A stretch of DNA of 42,513 nucleotides from Bacteroidaceae bacterium (GTDB taxonomy: Bacteria; Bacteroidota; Bacteroidia; Bacteroidales; Bacteroidaceae), in the NCBI GenBank assembly GCA_016292545.1, contig JAEDIG010000006.1:1-42513 (forward strand), written 5' to 3'. Position 1 is the stretch's first letter. Each line of letters begins with the position of its first letter. The translations under genes and the position numbers were made by a program. The notes below the pieces were generated by a model, which saw nothing but the letters and a program-made list of their open reading frames with translations, did not search any database and was not told the DNA's origin. Below are positions 6,486 to 14,785 of this stretch, piece by piece.

Positions 6486-8642
6486 TTAGAAATATACGTC
6501 GAGTGTGCCGCCGGCCATAATCTGGCTGTGGGTGATGGATGTGCCCTTCAGGGTCTTCCCGTTGAGCACATATTTCTTCACCTCCACCTTGTCGGCCGCA
6601 CCGCCGTGGGTGCGGATGACAAACTGTTTGTCATCGGCCAGCGGAATCACGGCTTCCTCTACGATGGGCGAGCCCAACTGATATACGCCTCCGCAGGGTT
6701 CCACCTGATAGAGGCCCAGGGCCGAGAGGATGTACCAGGCAGACATCTGCCCCACATCTTCGTTGCCGCACAGGCCGGCAGGTTTGTCGTCGTAGAGTTC
6801 GTCCATCACCTTGCGCAGCCATGCCTGTGCCTTCTTGGGCTTGCCGATGTAGTTATACATATATAATATATGATGGCTGGGCTCGTTGCCATGGGCATAC
6901 TGGCCGATGAGGCCCGATATGTCGGGATTGGCGTTCTGTCCCAGGTCGCCGTCGGCCACGAGCAGGTCGTCGAGACGCTTTTCAAAGGCTTCGCTTCCGC
7001 CCACAAGTTCCACCAGACCCTTCACGTCGTGCGGCACCAGGAACGTGTATTGCCAGGGGTTGCCTTCGGTGTAGTCCTCGGTCTGATGGCCGGGGTTGAA
7101 GCCTTCCGTGGTGCGGAAATTGCCCTTGCTATCGAGGGCGCGCATGCACTGTACGCGCTTGTCGTAGAGCTTCTTGTAGTTCATGCTCAAATCATAAAGG
7201 CGCACGCTGTCGGCTGTGTGTCCCAGCCGTCCGGCCACCTGTGCAGCACTCCAGCAGGCCAGGAAATACTCCATGTTCTTGGACACTGTTTCCCGCTCGT
7301 TGCTGTCGAACGGCAGGTAGCCCAGCCTGGCCAGATTGTCCTTCCCGCGCAGGGGAACGCCTTGGCGCACGTTGTTCTCGGTGGGCAGCAGGCTTGCCTT
7401 CATGGCCTGGAATGCCTCTTCCACATCCAGGCCGGCGGTGTCTCCCTTGAGGATGATGTCGGCCAGCACGGGCACGGCGGGCTCGCCCACCATGCAGTAG
7501 GTGTCGTTGCTGGCCAGATGCCACACGGGCAGTTCGCCCCATTGGCGATAAAGGTCCATCATGGTTTGCGCGTAGTCGTTCAGGCGGTCGCGCAGGATGA
7601 GGGTGGCCAGGGGATGGGCCGCACGATAGGTGTCCCACAGGCTCCATGTAGTCAGGTGTACATAGGGTGCACTGCGATGTATGCGCAGGTCGGCGCCCAG
7701 ATAGTCGCCCGTCACATCACACCAGGTTTGGGGTGCCATCATATAGTGGTACATCGAGGTGTAGAAGATGCGGCTTTCTCGCTCAGTGCGGAAGGTGGCC
7801 CTGATGCGTCCCAGCTGGGTTTCCCATGCCTCCTTGGCCTGCTTGACCCAGGCATTGAAATCCCATGCCTGGCCCACTTCATAGTTGAGGTTGATGAGGG
7901 CGTTGGTTTCGCAGGTGGGCGAAAGGGCCACTTTGGCCATCACCTGCTCGCCCGGCGTTATCTCGAAGGTGGCCTGTCCGTAGCGTGCATTCAGCCCGTC
8001 GGACAGGAAATGATGGATGGGCTGGGAGAAGCGGATGCAGAAGAACACCCGTTTGCGGGGTGCCCAGCCGCGGCTGTAGCGGTAGCCCATGAGCGTGAAC
8101 TCGTCGGTCTGCACCACGCGGGTGTCGGTGGGTATGCCTTCCACGGCATTCTCCAGGTCGATGATGATGCGCGCATTGTTGCTCCCGCGGGGAAACGTGA
8201 AGCGGTAGAGGCCCACCCTGTTTGTGGCGGTCATTTCGGCGCGTATGCCCGTTTCATTGAGCAGCACGCTGTAGTAGCCGGGATACATCGTCTCGTTTTC
8301 GTGGCTGAAGGTGTGTGCCAGTCCTTCGCGCGTGAGCTCCACGTCGCCATACACGGGCAGCAGGCTGATGTCTCCCAGGTCACCGCATCCTGTGCCGCTC
8401 AGGTGTATCTGCCCGAAACCGATAATCTTCTGCCCTGTTTCATGGTAGCCGGAACACCAGTCCCAGCCTCTTTCCAACTGGTTGGGGCCGGCTCCAGCCA
8501 TGCCAAAGGGCACATTGGCACCCACGAATACATGGCCGTGGTCGCCCGTTCCGATGCGTGGGTCAACGAATGACGTGAGTTCTTGTGCAGTCGTCATTGC
8601 GCAGCAGGCAATGAGTGCACAGGTGAAAAGTCCTTTTTTCAT
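6486..8642 (-). CDS. GH92 alpha-mannosidase, secreted
   Basis: The 718-residue product begins with a signal peptide (MKKGLFTCALIACCAMTTAQ) and continues TSFVDPRIGTGDHGHVFVGA, a typical GH92 N-terminus. C-terminal hallmarks are QYAHGNEPSHHILYMYNY, and LCGNEDVGQMSAWYILSALG where the Asp is part of the catalytic pair in characterised GH92 enzymes. These are calcium-dependent exo-alpha-mannosidases (mostly 1,2 or 1,3) on high-mannose N-glycans or yeast mannan. The linkage preference cannot be read from the sequence. It sits 27 bases after the Nudix gene and 29 bases before GH125; no -7 box was seen in either gap, so it is probably in the queA transcript. Confidence 0.94.
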   Translation of the reverse strand: MKKGLFTCALIACCAMTTAQELTSFVDPRIGTGDHGHVFVGANVPFGMAGAGPNQLERGWDWCSGYHETGQKIIGFGQIHLSGTGCGDLGDISLLPVYGDVELTREGLAHTFSHENETMYPGYYSVLLNETGIRAEMTATNRVGLYRFTFPRGSNNARIIIDLENAVEGIPTDTRVVQTDEFTLMGYRYSRGWAPRKRVFFCIRFSQPIHHFLSDGLNARYGQATFEITPGEQVMAKVALSPTCETNALINLNYEVGQAWDFNAWVKQAKEAWETQLGRIRATFRTERESRIFYTSMYHYMMAPQTWCDVTGDYLGADLRIHRSAPYVHLTTWSLWDTYRAAHPLATLILRDRLNDYAQTMMDLYRQWGELPVWHLASNDTYCMVGEPAVPVLADIILKGDTAGLDVEEAFQAMKASLLPTENNVRQGVPLRGKDNLARLGYLPFDSNERETVSKNMEYFLACWSAAQVAGRLGHTADSVRLYDLSMNYKKLYDKRVQCMRALDSKGNFRTTEGFNPGHQTEDYTEGNPWQYTFLVPHDVKGLVELVGGSEAFEKRLDDLLVADGDLGQNANPDISGLIGQYAHGNEPSHHILYMYNYIGKPKKAQAWLRKVMDELYDDKPAGLCGNEDVGQMSAWYILSALGLYQVEPCGGVYQLGSPIVEEAVIPLADDKQFVIRTHGGAADKVEVKKYVLNGKTLKGTSITHSQIMAGGTLDVYF

Positions 8643-8669
8643 ACGTATGATTTTTCTGTTAGTGTAGAT

Positions 8670-9197
8670 TTATTGCTGATTTTCGCTGTGGCCGAAGACG
8701 CGCTCGAACTCCTGCTCGAAGTTGGGGGTGAGCACGCCCTTCCCCATGGCCTTCTTGATTTCCTGCATGGTCCAGAAGCGTCCGCCAGCCGTTTCCGCAC
8801 TGGGCGTGACAGGGCCGTCGTAGACCGTTCGGTGCACGAACACCAGTTCTCGCTCGCGTGGGCTTTCAAACACATAGTGCGTCACCAGGGTGGGGGAGAA
8901 GTCCGTAAGCCCCAGTTCCTCCTGGGCTTCCCTCTTGAGTGCCTGCTCCACATTCTCCCCCAGATCGATGTGCCCGCCCACAGCCGTGTCCCATCGTCCG
9001 GGCTGTATGTCTTTCCATTCGGGGCGTTTCTGCAGGTAGAGTTCTCCTTTGGAGTTGAGCACATGGAGATGCACCACGGGGTGCAGCAGCATGCTGCCGC
9101 TGTGGCACTCCCGTCGGGTGGCATGGCCGATAATCTGGCCTTCGGGGTCTACGATGGGGAAGCGTTCCTCCCCGTTGTCTTGTAGGGTTGCTATCAT
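8670..9197 (-). CDS. Nudix hydrolase
   Basis: The 175-residue protein has a complete Nudix box at residues 75-97, G-HIDLG-E-NVEQALK-REAQEELGL, with all metal-ligand glutamates present. The N-terminus (FPIVDPEGQIIGHATRREC) and VHLHVLNSKGELYLQKRP are typical of the YfcD/isopentenyl-diphosphate-isomerase-like Nudix group; the natural substrate is unknown. Its ATG overlaps the queA stop by four bases (ATGA at 9197-9194), a sign of translational coupling. The carboxyl end is complete. Confidence 0.9.
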   Translation of the reverse strand: MIATLQDNGEERFPIVDPEGQIIGHATRRECHSGSMLLHPVVHLHVLNSKGELYLQKRPEWKDIQPGRWDTAVGGHIDLGENVEQALKREAQEELGLTDFSPTLVTHYVFESPRERELVFVHRTVYDGPVTPSAETAGGRFWTMQEIKKAMGKGVLTPNFEQEFERVFGHSENQQ

Positions 9198-10414
9198 GGA
9201 ATCAATAATGAGCTGTCGCCGTAGCTGAGGAAACGGAAATCATGGTCGAGCGCATAGTCGTAGATGGTGCGCCACCGGCCCTGCACAAAGGCGCTCACCA
9301 GCAGCAGCAGGGTGCTCTGGGGCTGGTGGAAGTTGGTCACCATCATGTCCACGATGTGGAACGTATAGCCTGGCACGATGATAATCTGGGTGCTGCTGTG
9401 GAGCACATCCAGCTGCCGCCGGTCCATATAGGCGAGCAGGGCTTTCAGCGCATCGGTGGTGGACAGGGAGGGATGGGTGTCGTAGGGCATCCATTGGGGC
9501 ACATGCAGGTCTTCGGCCCCTTCCTGGGCCAGCACCCCCATGTAGTAGAGGCTCTCCAGGGTGCGCACGCTGGTGGTGCCCACGGCGATGGCCTTCCCTT
9601 CGTGGGCAATCAGCCGCTCTATGGTTGCCCGTTTCACGGCTATGTGCTCGGTGTGCATGTCGTGGCCGCCAATCTCCTCGCTCTTCACGGGCTTGAAGGT
9701 GCCTGCGCCCACGTGCAGGGTGAGTTCCTCCCTCTCAATGCCGCTGTGGTCCAGCCGGTCCAGCACGCTGTCGGTGAAGTGCAGTCCTGCCGTGGGGGCA
9801 GCCACACTGCCTTCAATCTTGCTGTACACGGTCTGGTAGGTCACCTTGTCGCTTTCCTCCGTGTCGCGTCCCAGATAGGGCGGTATGGGCAGTTCGCCTA
9901 TGGCCTCCAGCACCTCGGCCCAGGAGGGCAGGGGAGCGCTGGTGGGTTCCAGCGCGTGCCAGCAGAAGTCCACCCTGTGGCTGGTGCCGTGCAGCTTGCC
10001 CCGAGTGGCCTGCAGCTCGTAGGCTGTGCCGCCCACAGTCACCTGCCGTGCCAGCGTGCCCGCTTTCCATTTCTTGAGGTTGCCCACCAGACAATACCAT
10101 CCGCATGCTCCGCGTGCCACAAAGTTCTCCTGGTACTCTGCCGGCTGTGCCGGCTCCAGGATGAATATCTCTATCAGTGCGCCTGTGTCCTTGTGGAAAT
10201 GCAGGCGGGCCTGTATGACGCGTGTGTTGTTGAATACCATCAGGGCTCCTTGGGGAAGGTAGGCCGGCAGATGGGTGAAAACGTCCTCGCTCACCTCGCC
10301 GTGGCGATATACCAGCAGTTTGCTGCCATCGCGCTGTGGCAGGGGGAACTTGGCAATCCTTTCGTCGGGCAGCGGGTAGTTATAGTCTTTTATATGTATG
10401 TGTTTGGCGTTCAT
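9194..10414 (-). CDS. queA: S-adenosylmethionine:tRNA ribosyltransferase-isomerase
   Basis: The product (406 residues) shows the QueA path: YPLPDERIAKFPLPQRDGSKLL at the start, GALMVFNNTRVIQARLHFHK, VAAPTAGLHFT, LTLHVGAGTFKPVKSE, MHTEHIAVKRATIERL, IAVGTTSVRTLESLY, and the end VTNFHQPQSTLLLLVSAFV. QueA transfers and isomerises the ribosyl of SAM onto 7-aminomethyl-7-deazaguanine in tRNA, the penultimate step to queuosine. It is about 50 residues longer than the E. coli enzyme; longer QueA-like paralogues are known to me in Bacteroidales, so this may be the second copy. It heads a leftward operon and has a -7 box at 10439-10431. Confidence 0.9.
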   Translation of the reverse strand: MNAKHIHIKDYNYPLPDERIAKFPLPQRDGSKLLVYRHGEVSEDVFTHLPAYLPQGALMVFNNTRVIQARLHFHKDTGALIEIFILEPAQPAEYQENFVARGACGWYCLVGNLKKWKAGTLARQVTVGGTAYELQATRGKLHGTSHRVDFCWHALEPTSAPLPSWAEVLEAIGELPIPPYLGRDTEESDKVTYQTVYSKIEGSVAAPTAGLHFTDSVLDRLDHSGIEREELTLHVGAGTFKPVKSEEIGGHDMHTEHIAVKRATIERLIAHEGKAIAVGTTSVRTLESLYYMGVLAQEGAEDLHVPQWMPYDTHPSLSTTDALKALLAYMDRRQLDVLHSSTQIIIVPGYTFHIVDMMVTNFHQPQSTLLLLVSAFVQGRWRTIYDYALDHDFRFLSYGDSSLLIP

Positions 10415-10430
10415 TTTAGTGGAAATTTAT

Positions 10431-10439
10431 GCAAAGATA
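10431..10439 (-). promoter_or_regulatory. -7 box of the queA operon
   Basis: Minus-strand TATCTTTGC, 17 bases before the queA start codon, so the leader would be very short. It is probably the only promoter for queA, the Nudix gene and both mannosidases. Confidence 0.6.
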
Positions 10440-10461
10440 CATTATTCTCGCGAAAAAGTTG

Positions 10462-10469
10462 TAATTTTG
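10462..10469 (+). promoter_or_regulatory. -7 box of the DUF2027-Smr gene
   Basis: TAATTTTG fits TAnnTTTG. It lies just before an in-frame ATG at 10471, which would be at or before the transcript start; this favours the next ATG at 10492. Confidence 0.55.
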
Positions 10470-10491
10470 TGTGGAAAATAAAGAAAAGGTA

Positions 10492-11559
10492 ATGAAAATA
10501 GGAGATAAAGTGCGTTTCCTCTCCGAGGTGGGAGGAGGCATAGTGAGTGGATTTCAGGGTAAGGATGTGGTGCTGGTGGAAGACGAGGACGGCTTCAACA
10601 TCCCCATGCTGAAATCGCAGCTTGTGGTCATCGACACCGACGACTATAACATCGCCAAGGTGAACACCCGCGGCGCGGCCAAGCGACAGAGCGAGCCGGA
10701 GGAACTGGAGCCAGCCGACAAGCCCATCACCTTCAAGGCCAAGCCGCTGGAGCGCAAGGACGGCGACCGCCTCAATCTGTACCTCTCGTTTGTTCCCGAC
10801 AATGTGAAGCAGTTGTCCAATACAACCTTCGAGAGCTATCTTGTGAACGACAGCAACTATTTCATGCAGGTGCTCTACATGACGGCCGAGGGGGCCAACT
10901 GGCAGGCACGCTTCTGTGCACAGCTGGAACCCAACAGCAAGGTGTTTGTGGAGGAATTCGACCGCACGATGCTTGACCGTTTCGAGCGTGTGTGCGTGCA
11001 GGCCATTGCATGGAAGCAGGACAAACCCTTCATCCAGAAGCCGGCCGTCAGCACGGAACTGCGGGTAGATTGCACCAAGTTCTACAAGCTCCACATCTTC
11101 CAGCCGAACGCCTTCTTCAGCGACCCCAACTGGACGCTCGACATCATTCGCGACGACAAACCCGTGCGGCAGGTGTTCGTGGATGCGGAACAGCTGCAGG
11201 AGGCACTCATCAGCAAAAAGGCCGCCGATGAGGCCCGTCCCAAGAAACCGGAACCCAAGAAACCTTCGCCCGACGAGCCTATCGAGGTGAACCTCCACAT
11301 AGAGGAACTGCTCGACACCACTGCCGGCATGTCGGCCGGCGACATGCTGATGGCTCAGATGGCTGAGTTCCGGAAGGTGATGGATGCCAATCTCAAGTTC
11401 AAGGGCCGCAAGATTGTCTTCATCCACGGCAAGGGCATGGGTGTGCTCCGCAAGAACATCCTTCAGGAGCTCCGCTATCGCTACAAGGGCTGCACATGGC
11501 AGGATGCCTCTTTCCGCGAGTATGGCTTTGGTGCCACCATGGTGAAGATAGGGGGCTGA
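10492..11559 (+). CDS. DUF2027 and Smr domain protein
   Basis: From the ATG at 10492 the product has 355 residues: MKIGDKVRFLSEVGGGIVSG at the start (DUF2027, MutS2-like SH3/KOW fold), a central beta-rich domain (residues about 75-240), a Lys/Pro linker PKKPEPKKPSPDEP, and a C-terminal Smr domain with VFIHGKGMGVLRKNI and FGATMVKI. Smr domains bind or nick structured nucleic acids and recent work ties them to stalled ribosomes; no MutS ATPase domain is present here. An upstream in-frame ATG at 10471 is disfavoured because the -7 box at 10462-10469 directly precedes it. It is a stand-alone gene divergent from queA. Confidence 0.87.
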   Translation: MKIGDKVRFLSEVGGGIVSGFQGKDVVLVEDEDGFNIPMLKSQLVVIDTDDYNIAKVNTRGAAKRQSEPEELEPADKPITFKAKPLERKDGDRLNLYLSFVPDNVKQLSNTTFESYLVNDSNYFMQVLYMTAEGANWQARFCAQLEPNSKVFVEEFDRTMLDRFERVCVQAIAWKQDKPFIQKPAVSTELRVDCTKFYKLHIFQPNAFFSDPNWTLDIIRDDKPVRQVFVDAEQLQEALISKKAADEARPKKPEPKKPSPDEPIEVNLHIEELLDTTAGMSAGDMLMAQMAEFRKVMDANLKFKGRKIVFIHGKGMGVLRKNILQELRYRYKGCTWQDASFREYGFGATMVKIGG

Positions 11560-11615
11560 CCCCCTAAGCCCCACTCGATTCCCCTGTCAATATGATGTGA
11601 CACTTAGCAAAAAAA

Positions 11616-11644
11616 TCCCCCGCAAACCTGACGGTTGCAGGGGA
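11616..11644 (-). terminator. Rho-independent terminator of the fucose operon
   Basis: TCCCCTGCAACC and GGTTTGCGGGGGA pair on the minus strand around a short loop and are followed by T7, 15 bases beyond the permease stop. Convergent transcripts from the Smr gene could also end here, though without a T-tract on the plus side. Confidence 0.8.
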
Positions 11645-11659
11645 TAATTGTGTGTGGGC

Positions 11660-12964
11660 CTATTCGCGGCAATGCGAACGATGGCCGTAGATGATGATGA
11701 CGATGAAACAGATGAGCGGGAGCACGAAGGACAGGTTGACGGCCGGGAAGCCCCACAGCGTGTGGCAGTCGATGATGACCGCCTGGAGAGGGGGAAGCAC
11801 CGATCCGCCAAGGATGGCCATGATGAGGCCTGCCGCTCCGAACTTCGCATCGTCGCCAAGGCCTTTGAGTGCAATGCCGTAGATGGTGGGGAACATAAGC
11901 GACATGCAGGCAGACACTCCTACCAGTGCATACATGCCTATGATGGACTGGCTGCCGATGACCACCATCGTGAAAATGGCCGCCACAGAGGCCAGCAGCT
12001 TGAGCAGAAGGCCGGGACTGATGTAGCGCAGGGCGAAGGTGCACACAAAGCGGCTGACACAGAAGATAATCATGGCCACGATGTTGTATTGTTGTGATAG
12101 CACCTCTGCGCTCTTCTCGTCCATGCCCTCCGACATGAACAGGCGTGTACCGTACTGGATGATGAAGGTCCAGCACATGATTTGTGCGCCCACATAGAAG
12201 AATTGGGCTATTACGCCCTCGCGATAGCGGTTGAGGCCGAAGATGCGGCGTATGGTCCTGAAGAAATGCACGTCGTGTGATTGGTCGGCATTGTGGGGCA
12301 TCTTGGTGACGGCGATGAGGATGAGCATCAGCATCACCACCAGCCCGATGACCACATACGGCCCGATGAGTACCTGAAGGTCGGCGTCGCGCACGGCTGC
12401 AAACTCTGCATCCGAGAGGGTGCTGCGTGTGGCAGTGTCCATGGGATTGAGCCTGTTCTGTATGAAGTTCATGGCCACATACATGCCCAAGAGTGAACCC
12501 ATGGGGTTGAACGACTGGGCCATGTTGAGGCGGCGTGTAGCCGTATCCTCAGGTCCCATGCTGAGAATGTAGGGGTTGCAGCTTGTCTCCAGAAACGACA
12601 GGCCGCAGGTGAGGATGAAATAGGCCAGCAGGAAGGGATAGTAGAGCCCGGTGAGCATGGCGGGATAGAAGAGGAAGGCTCCTAGCCCGTAGAGTCCCAG
12701 ACCCAGCATCACGCCTGCCTTGTAGGAATATTTGCGAATGAAAATGGCGGCCGGGAAGGCCATGGCAAAGTAGCCTCCGTAGAAGACTACTTGCACCATG
12801 GCTCCGTCGGTCACGCTCATGCGGAATATCTTTGAAAACGCTTTCACCATGGGGTTGGTGATGTCGTTGGCAAAGCCCCAAAGAGCAAAGCAGCTGGTGA
12901 TGAGGATAAACGGCACCAGCATGGCCGCCTTGCCCGCGGGGGATGACTGCTTGTCGTGTTTCAT
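11660..12964 (-). CDS. fucP: L-fucose:proton symporter (MFS)
   Basis: The 434-residue protein has the twelve-helix layout of the FucP family: ITSCFALWGFANDITNPMVK in helix 1, FYGGYFAMAFPAAIFIRKYS in helix 2, LSFLETSCNPYILSMGPED with the family's Glu in helix 4, and RRLNMAQSFNPMGSLLGMY. Helix 1 Asp (NDITN) and helix 4 Glu match the residues needed for transport in E. coli FucP. It lies just after fucI: 93 bases from the premature TGA but 21 bases from the original fucI stop (12986), the spacing of an operon gene. Substrates in the family include fucose, galactose and arabinose; the neighbour isomerase argues for fucose. Confidence 0.92.
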   Translation of the reverse strand: MKHDKQSSPAGKAAMLVPFILITSCFALWGFANDITNPMVKAFSKIFRMSVTDGAMVQVVFYGGYFAMAFPAAIFIRKYSYKAGVMLGLGLYGLGAFLFYPAMLTGLYYPFLLAYFILTCGLSFLETSCNPYILSMGPEDTATRRLNMAQSFNPMGSLLGMYVAMNFIQNRLNPMDTATRSTLSDAEFAAVRDADLQVLIGPYVVIGLVVMLMLILIAVTKMPHNADQSHDVHFFRTIRRIFGLNRYREGVIAQFFYVGAQIMCWTFIIQYGTRLFMSEGMDEKSAEVLSQQYNIVAMIIFCVSRFVCTFALRYISPGLLLKLLASVAAIFTMVVIGSQSIIGMYALVGVSACMSLMFPTIYGIALKGLGDDAKFGAAGLIMAILGGSVLPPLQAVIIDCHTLWGFPAVNLSFVLPLICFIVIIIYGHRSHCRE

Positions 12965-12985
12965 GGTCCTGTGTGTGAGAGGTTT

Positions 12986-13057
12986 CTACTTATACACAGG
13001 CCCGTAGGTGGCACACGCACGGTAATCGGCACCTTCCTTGTCCATGCCGAAGGCGTT
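12986..13057 (-). other. Untranslated C-terminal tail of fucI, frame intact
   Basis: In the same frame after the TGA at 13060-13058 the minus strand reads NAFGMDKEGADYRACATYGP then VYK and TAG at 12988-12986. This matches the conserved end of FucI proteins (E. coli ends with AHGMDIEGQDYRACQNYGP, from memory). The tail has no frameshift and no other stop, so the nonsense mutation is recent, is read through, or is a sequence error. Confidence 0.85.
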
Positions 13058-14758
13058 TCATGCGGCGGGACGGAAAATCTTGTCATCGTCTACGTTGTGC
13101 ATGCACACGGGGATGCGCAGCATGGAGGCCAGGGTGATGAGATCCTGACCGATGTGGCCATAGCTGATGGCACCATGGTTGGCCCCCCAATTGTTCATTA
13201 CGGAGTATACATCGCGGAAGGCCGGCTTGTCGCAGAGACGGGGCACGAACCATGTGGTGGGCCAGGTGCGGTCGGTGCGTTCATCGAGCAGACGGTGTAT
13301 TTCGGGGTCGATTTCTACGGTCCATCCTTCGGCTATCTGAAGCACGGGACCCAGACCTTTCACCAGATTGAGCCGGCTCATGGTCACGGGCATGCCTCCC
13401 TTGGACAGGAAGTTGGAGGAGAAGCCTCCGCCGCGGAAATAGTCGCGGTTGGCGGGGTACCATGTAGTGGCCTCAAGGCATTTTTCCACTTCCTCTTCGG
13501 TGATTTCCCAATGAGGCTTCATGGCGGGCATGCCTTGTGCATCGGTCTGCTGTCCGGTGCCGTCGAGTGTGGTGGCTCCGGAGTTGATGAGGTGGATGAT
13601 GCCGCCGGCGGCCTTTCCCGTCAGTTCCTTGCCTGTGACACGCTTCACAGCCTCGGGGCTCCAGTAGGTGCGCACATCAGAGAATATCTGGGCACGGTTG
13701 GATAGCAGATGGCCGAAGAGCATGGCCACACCGTTACAGGCATCGTTCTCGGTGGCCAGTACGAAAGCCTCGCGAATGCCGTTCCAGTCGAAGGATGTGT
13801 TGAGTAGCGCTTCGGAATAGTCACCGTTGGGATAGAAGTCGGTCCATTGGCGCTGTCCCTGGAAGCCTGCTGCAATGGCGTTGTGGCCCAGCGATTCTTC
13901 CTTGAATCCCATTTCCAGCAGTTTGGGGTTGCCTTGCATGAGGTCGCGCATGATGATGGTCATCTTCACGATAAATTCCCAGTCCTCGTCCTTCTGTTGG
14001 CGTGTTTTGGTCTTGGCTTCGGCGTTGAAGTCCTGGCCTTCGTTCTTCTTACAGTGCTTTTCGGTCCATGTCATGGCCTTGGCATATTCCTCCTTGTCAT
14101 AGATTCCCTTGGTCATGCGGCGGATAATTTCGGTGAGGTCGACCGACTCGCAGCGCAGTCCCAGGTATTCCTGGAAGAAATCTGGGTTGACAATGGAACC
14201 GGCAATGCCCATCGACACGCTGCCCATCGACAGGTAGCTGCGTCCGCGCATGGTGGCCACGGCCTGAGCGGCACGGGCAAAGCGCAGCAGCTTTTCTGCC
14301 ACGTCGGCAGGGATGGAGTTGTCGTTGATGTCCTGCACGTCGTGTCCGTAGATGCCGAAGGCAGGCAGACCCTTTTGGGCGTGTCCGGCCAAGACGGCAG
14401 CCAGGTATACGGCTCCAGGGCGTTCTGTGCCGTTGAAGCCCCACACGGCCTTGGGCCAATAGGGGTGCATGTCCATGGTTTCCGCACCGTAGCACCAGCA
14501 GGAGGTGACAGTGATGGTAGCCCCAACGCCTTCGCGTTCAAACTTCTCGGCGCAGGCTGCACTCTCGGCTACGCGACCGATGGTGCCGTCGGCAATGACG
14601 CATTCCACAGGACTTCCGTCACCATTCCTCAGGTTGGAGGAAATCAACTCGGCCACAGCCTTGGCCAGGCTCATGGTTTTTTCTTCAAGGCTTTCGCGTA
14701 CACCGCCCTGTCGGCCATCAATGGTGGGGCGGATGCCAATTTTTGGATACTTTTTCAT
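13058..14758 (-). CDS. fucI: L-fucose isomerase, cut short by in-frame TGA at codon 567
   Basis: The 566 residues translated follow FucI throughout: PKIGIRPTIDGRQGGVRESL, TSCWCYGAETMDMHP, and the manganese ligands Glu337 (ATENDACNG), Asp361 (FSDVRTYW) and His528 (WGANHGAISYGH), which fall at the same numbers as in E. coli. The frame stops at FRPAA; the next codon is TGA where the family has Trp (TGG), then 23 more family-like residues are encoded up to a TAG at 12986. Full length would be 590, normal for the family. The missing tail may matter for subunit packing. The enzyme converts L-fucose to L-fuculose in the cytoplasm. It lies between a Kef-type antiporter (27 bases) and fucP in one leftward run. 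Confidence 0.92.
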   Translation of the reverse strand: MKKYPKIGIRPTIDGRQGGVRESLEEKTMSLAKAVAELISSNLRNGDGSPVECVIADGTIGRVAESAACAEKFEREGVGATITVTSCWCYGAETMDMHPYWPKAVWGFNGTERPGAVYLAAVLAGHAQKGLPAFGIYGHDVQDINDNSIPADVAEKLLRFARAAQAVATMRGRSYLSMGSVSMGIAGSIVNPDFFQEYLGLRCESVDLTEIIRRMTKGIYDKEEYAKAMTWTEKHCKKNEGQDFNAEAKTKTRQQKDEDWEFIVKMTIIMRDLMQGNPKLLEMGFKEESLGHNAIAAGFQGQRQWTDFYPNGDYSEALLNTSFDWNGIREAFVLATENDACNGVAMLFGHLLSNRAQIFSDVRTYWSPEAVKRVTGKELTGKAAGGIIHLINSGATTLDGTGQQTDAQGMPAMKPHWEITEEEVEKCLEATTWYPANRDYFRGGGFSSNFLSKGGMPVTMSRLNLVKGLGPVLQIAEGWTVEIDPEIHRLLDERTDRTWPTTWFVPRLCDKPAFRDVYSVMNNWGANHGAISYGHIGQDLITLASMLRIPVCMHNVDDDKIFRPAA

Positions 14759-14785
14759 GTTGTCAGTTCTTATTATGTGTGTTGG

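Noticed and set aside
10471..10491. Upstream ATG for the DUF2027-Smr gene
   Set aside because: The -7 box at 10462-10469 immediately precedes it, so it would lie at or before the transcript start; the ATG at 10492 opens with the family-like MKIGDKVRF.
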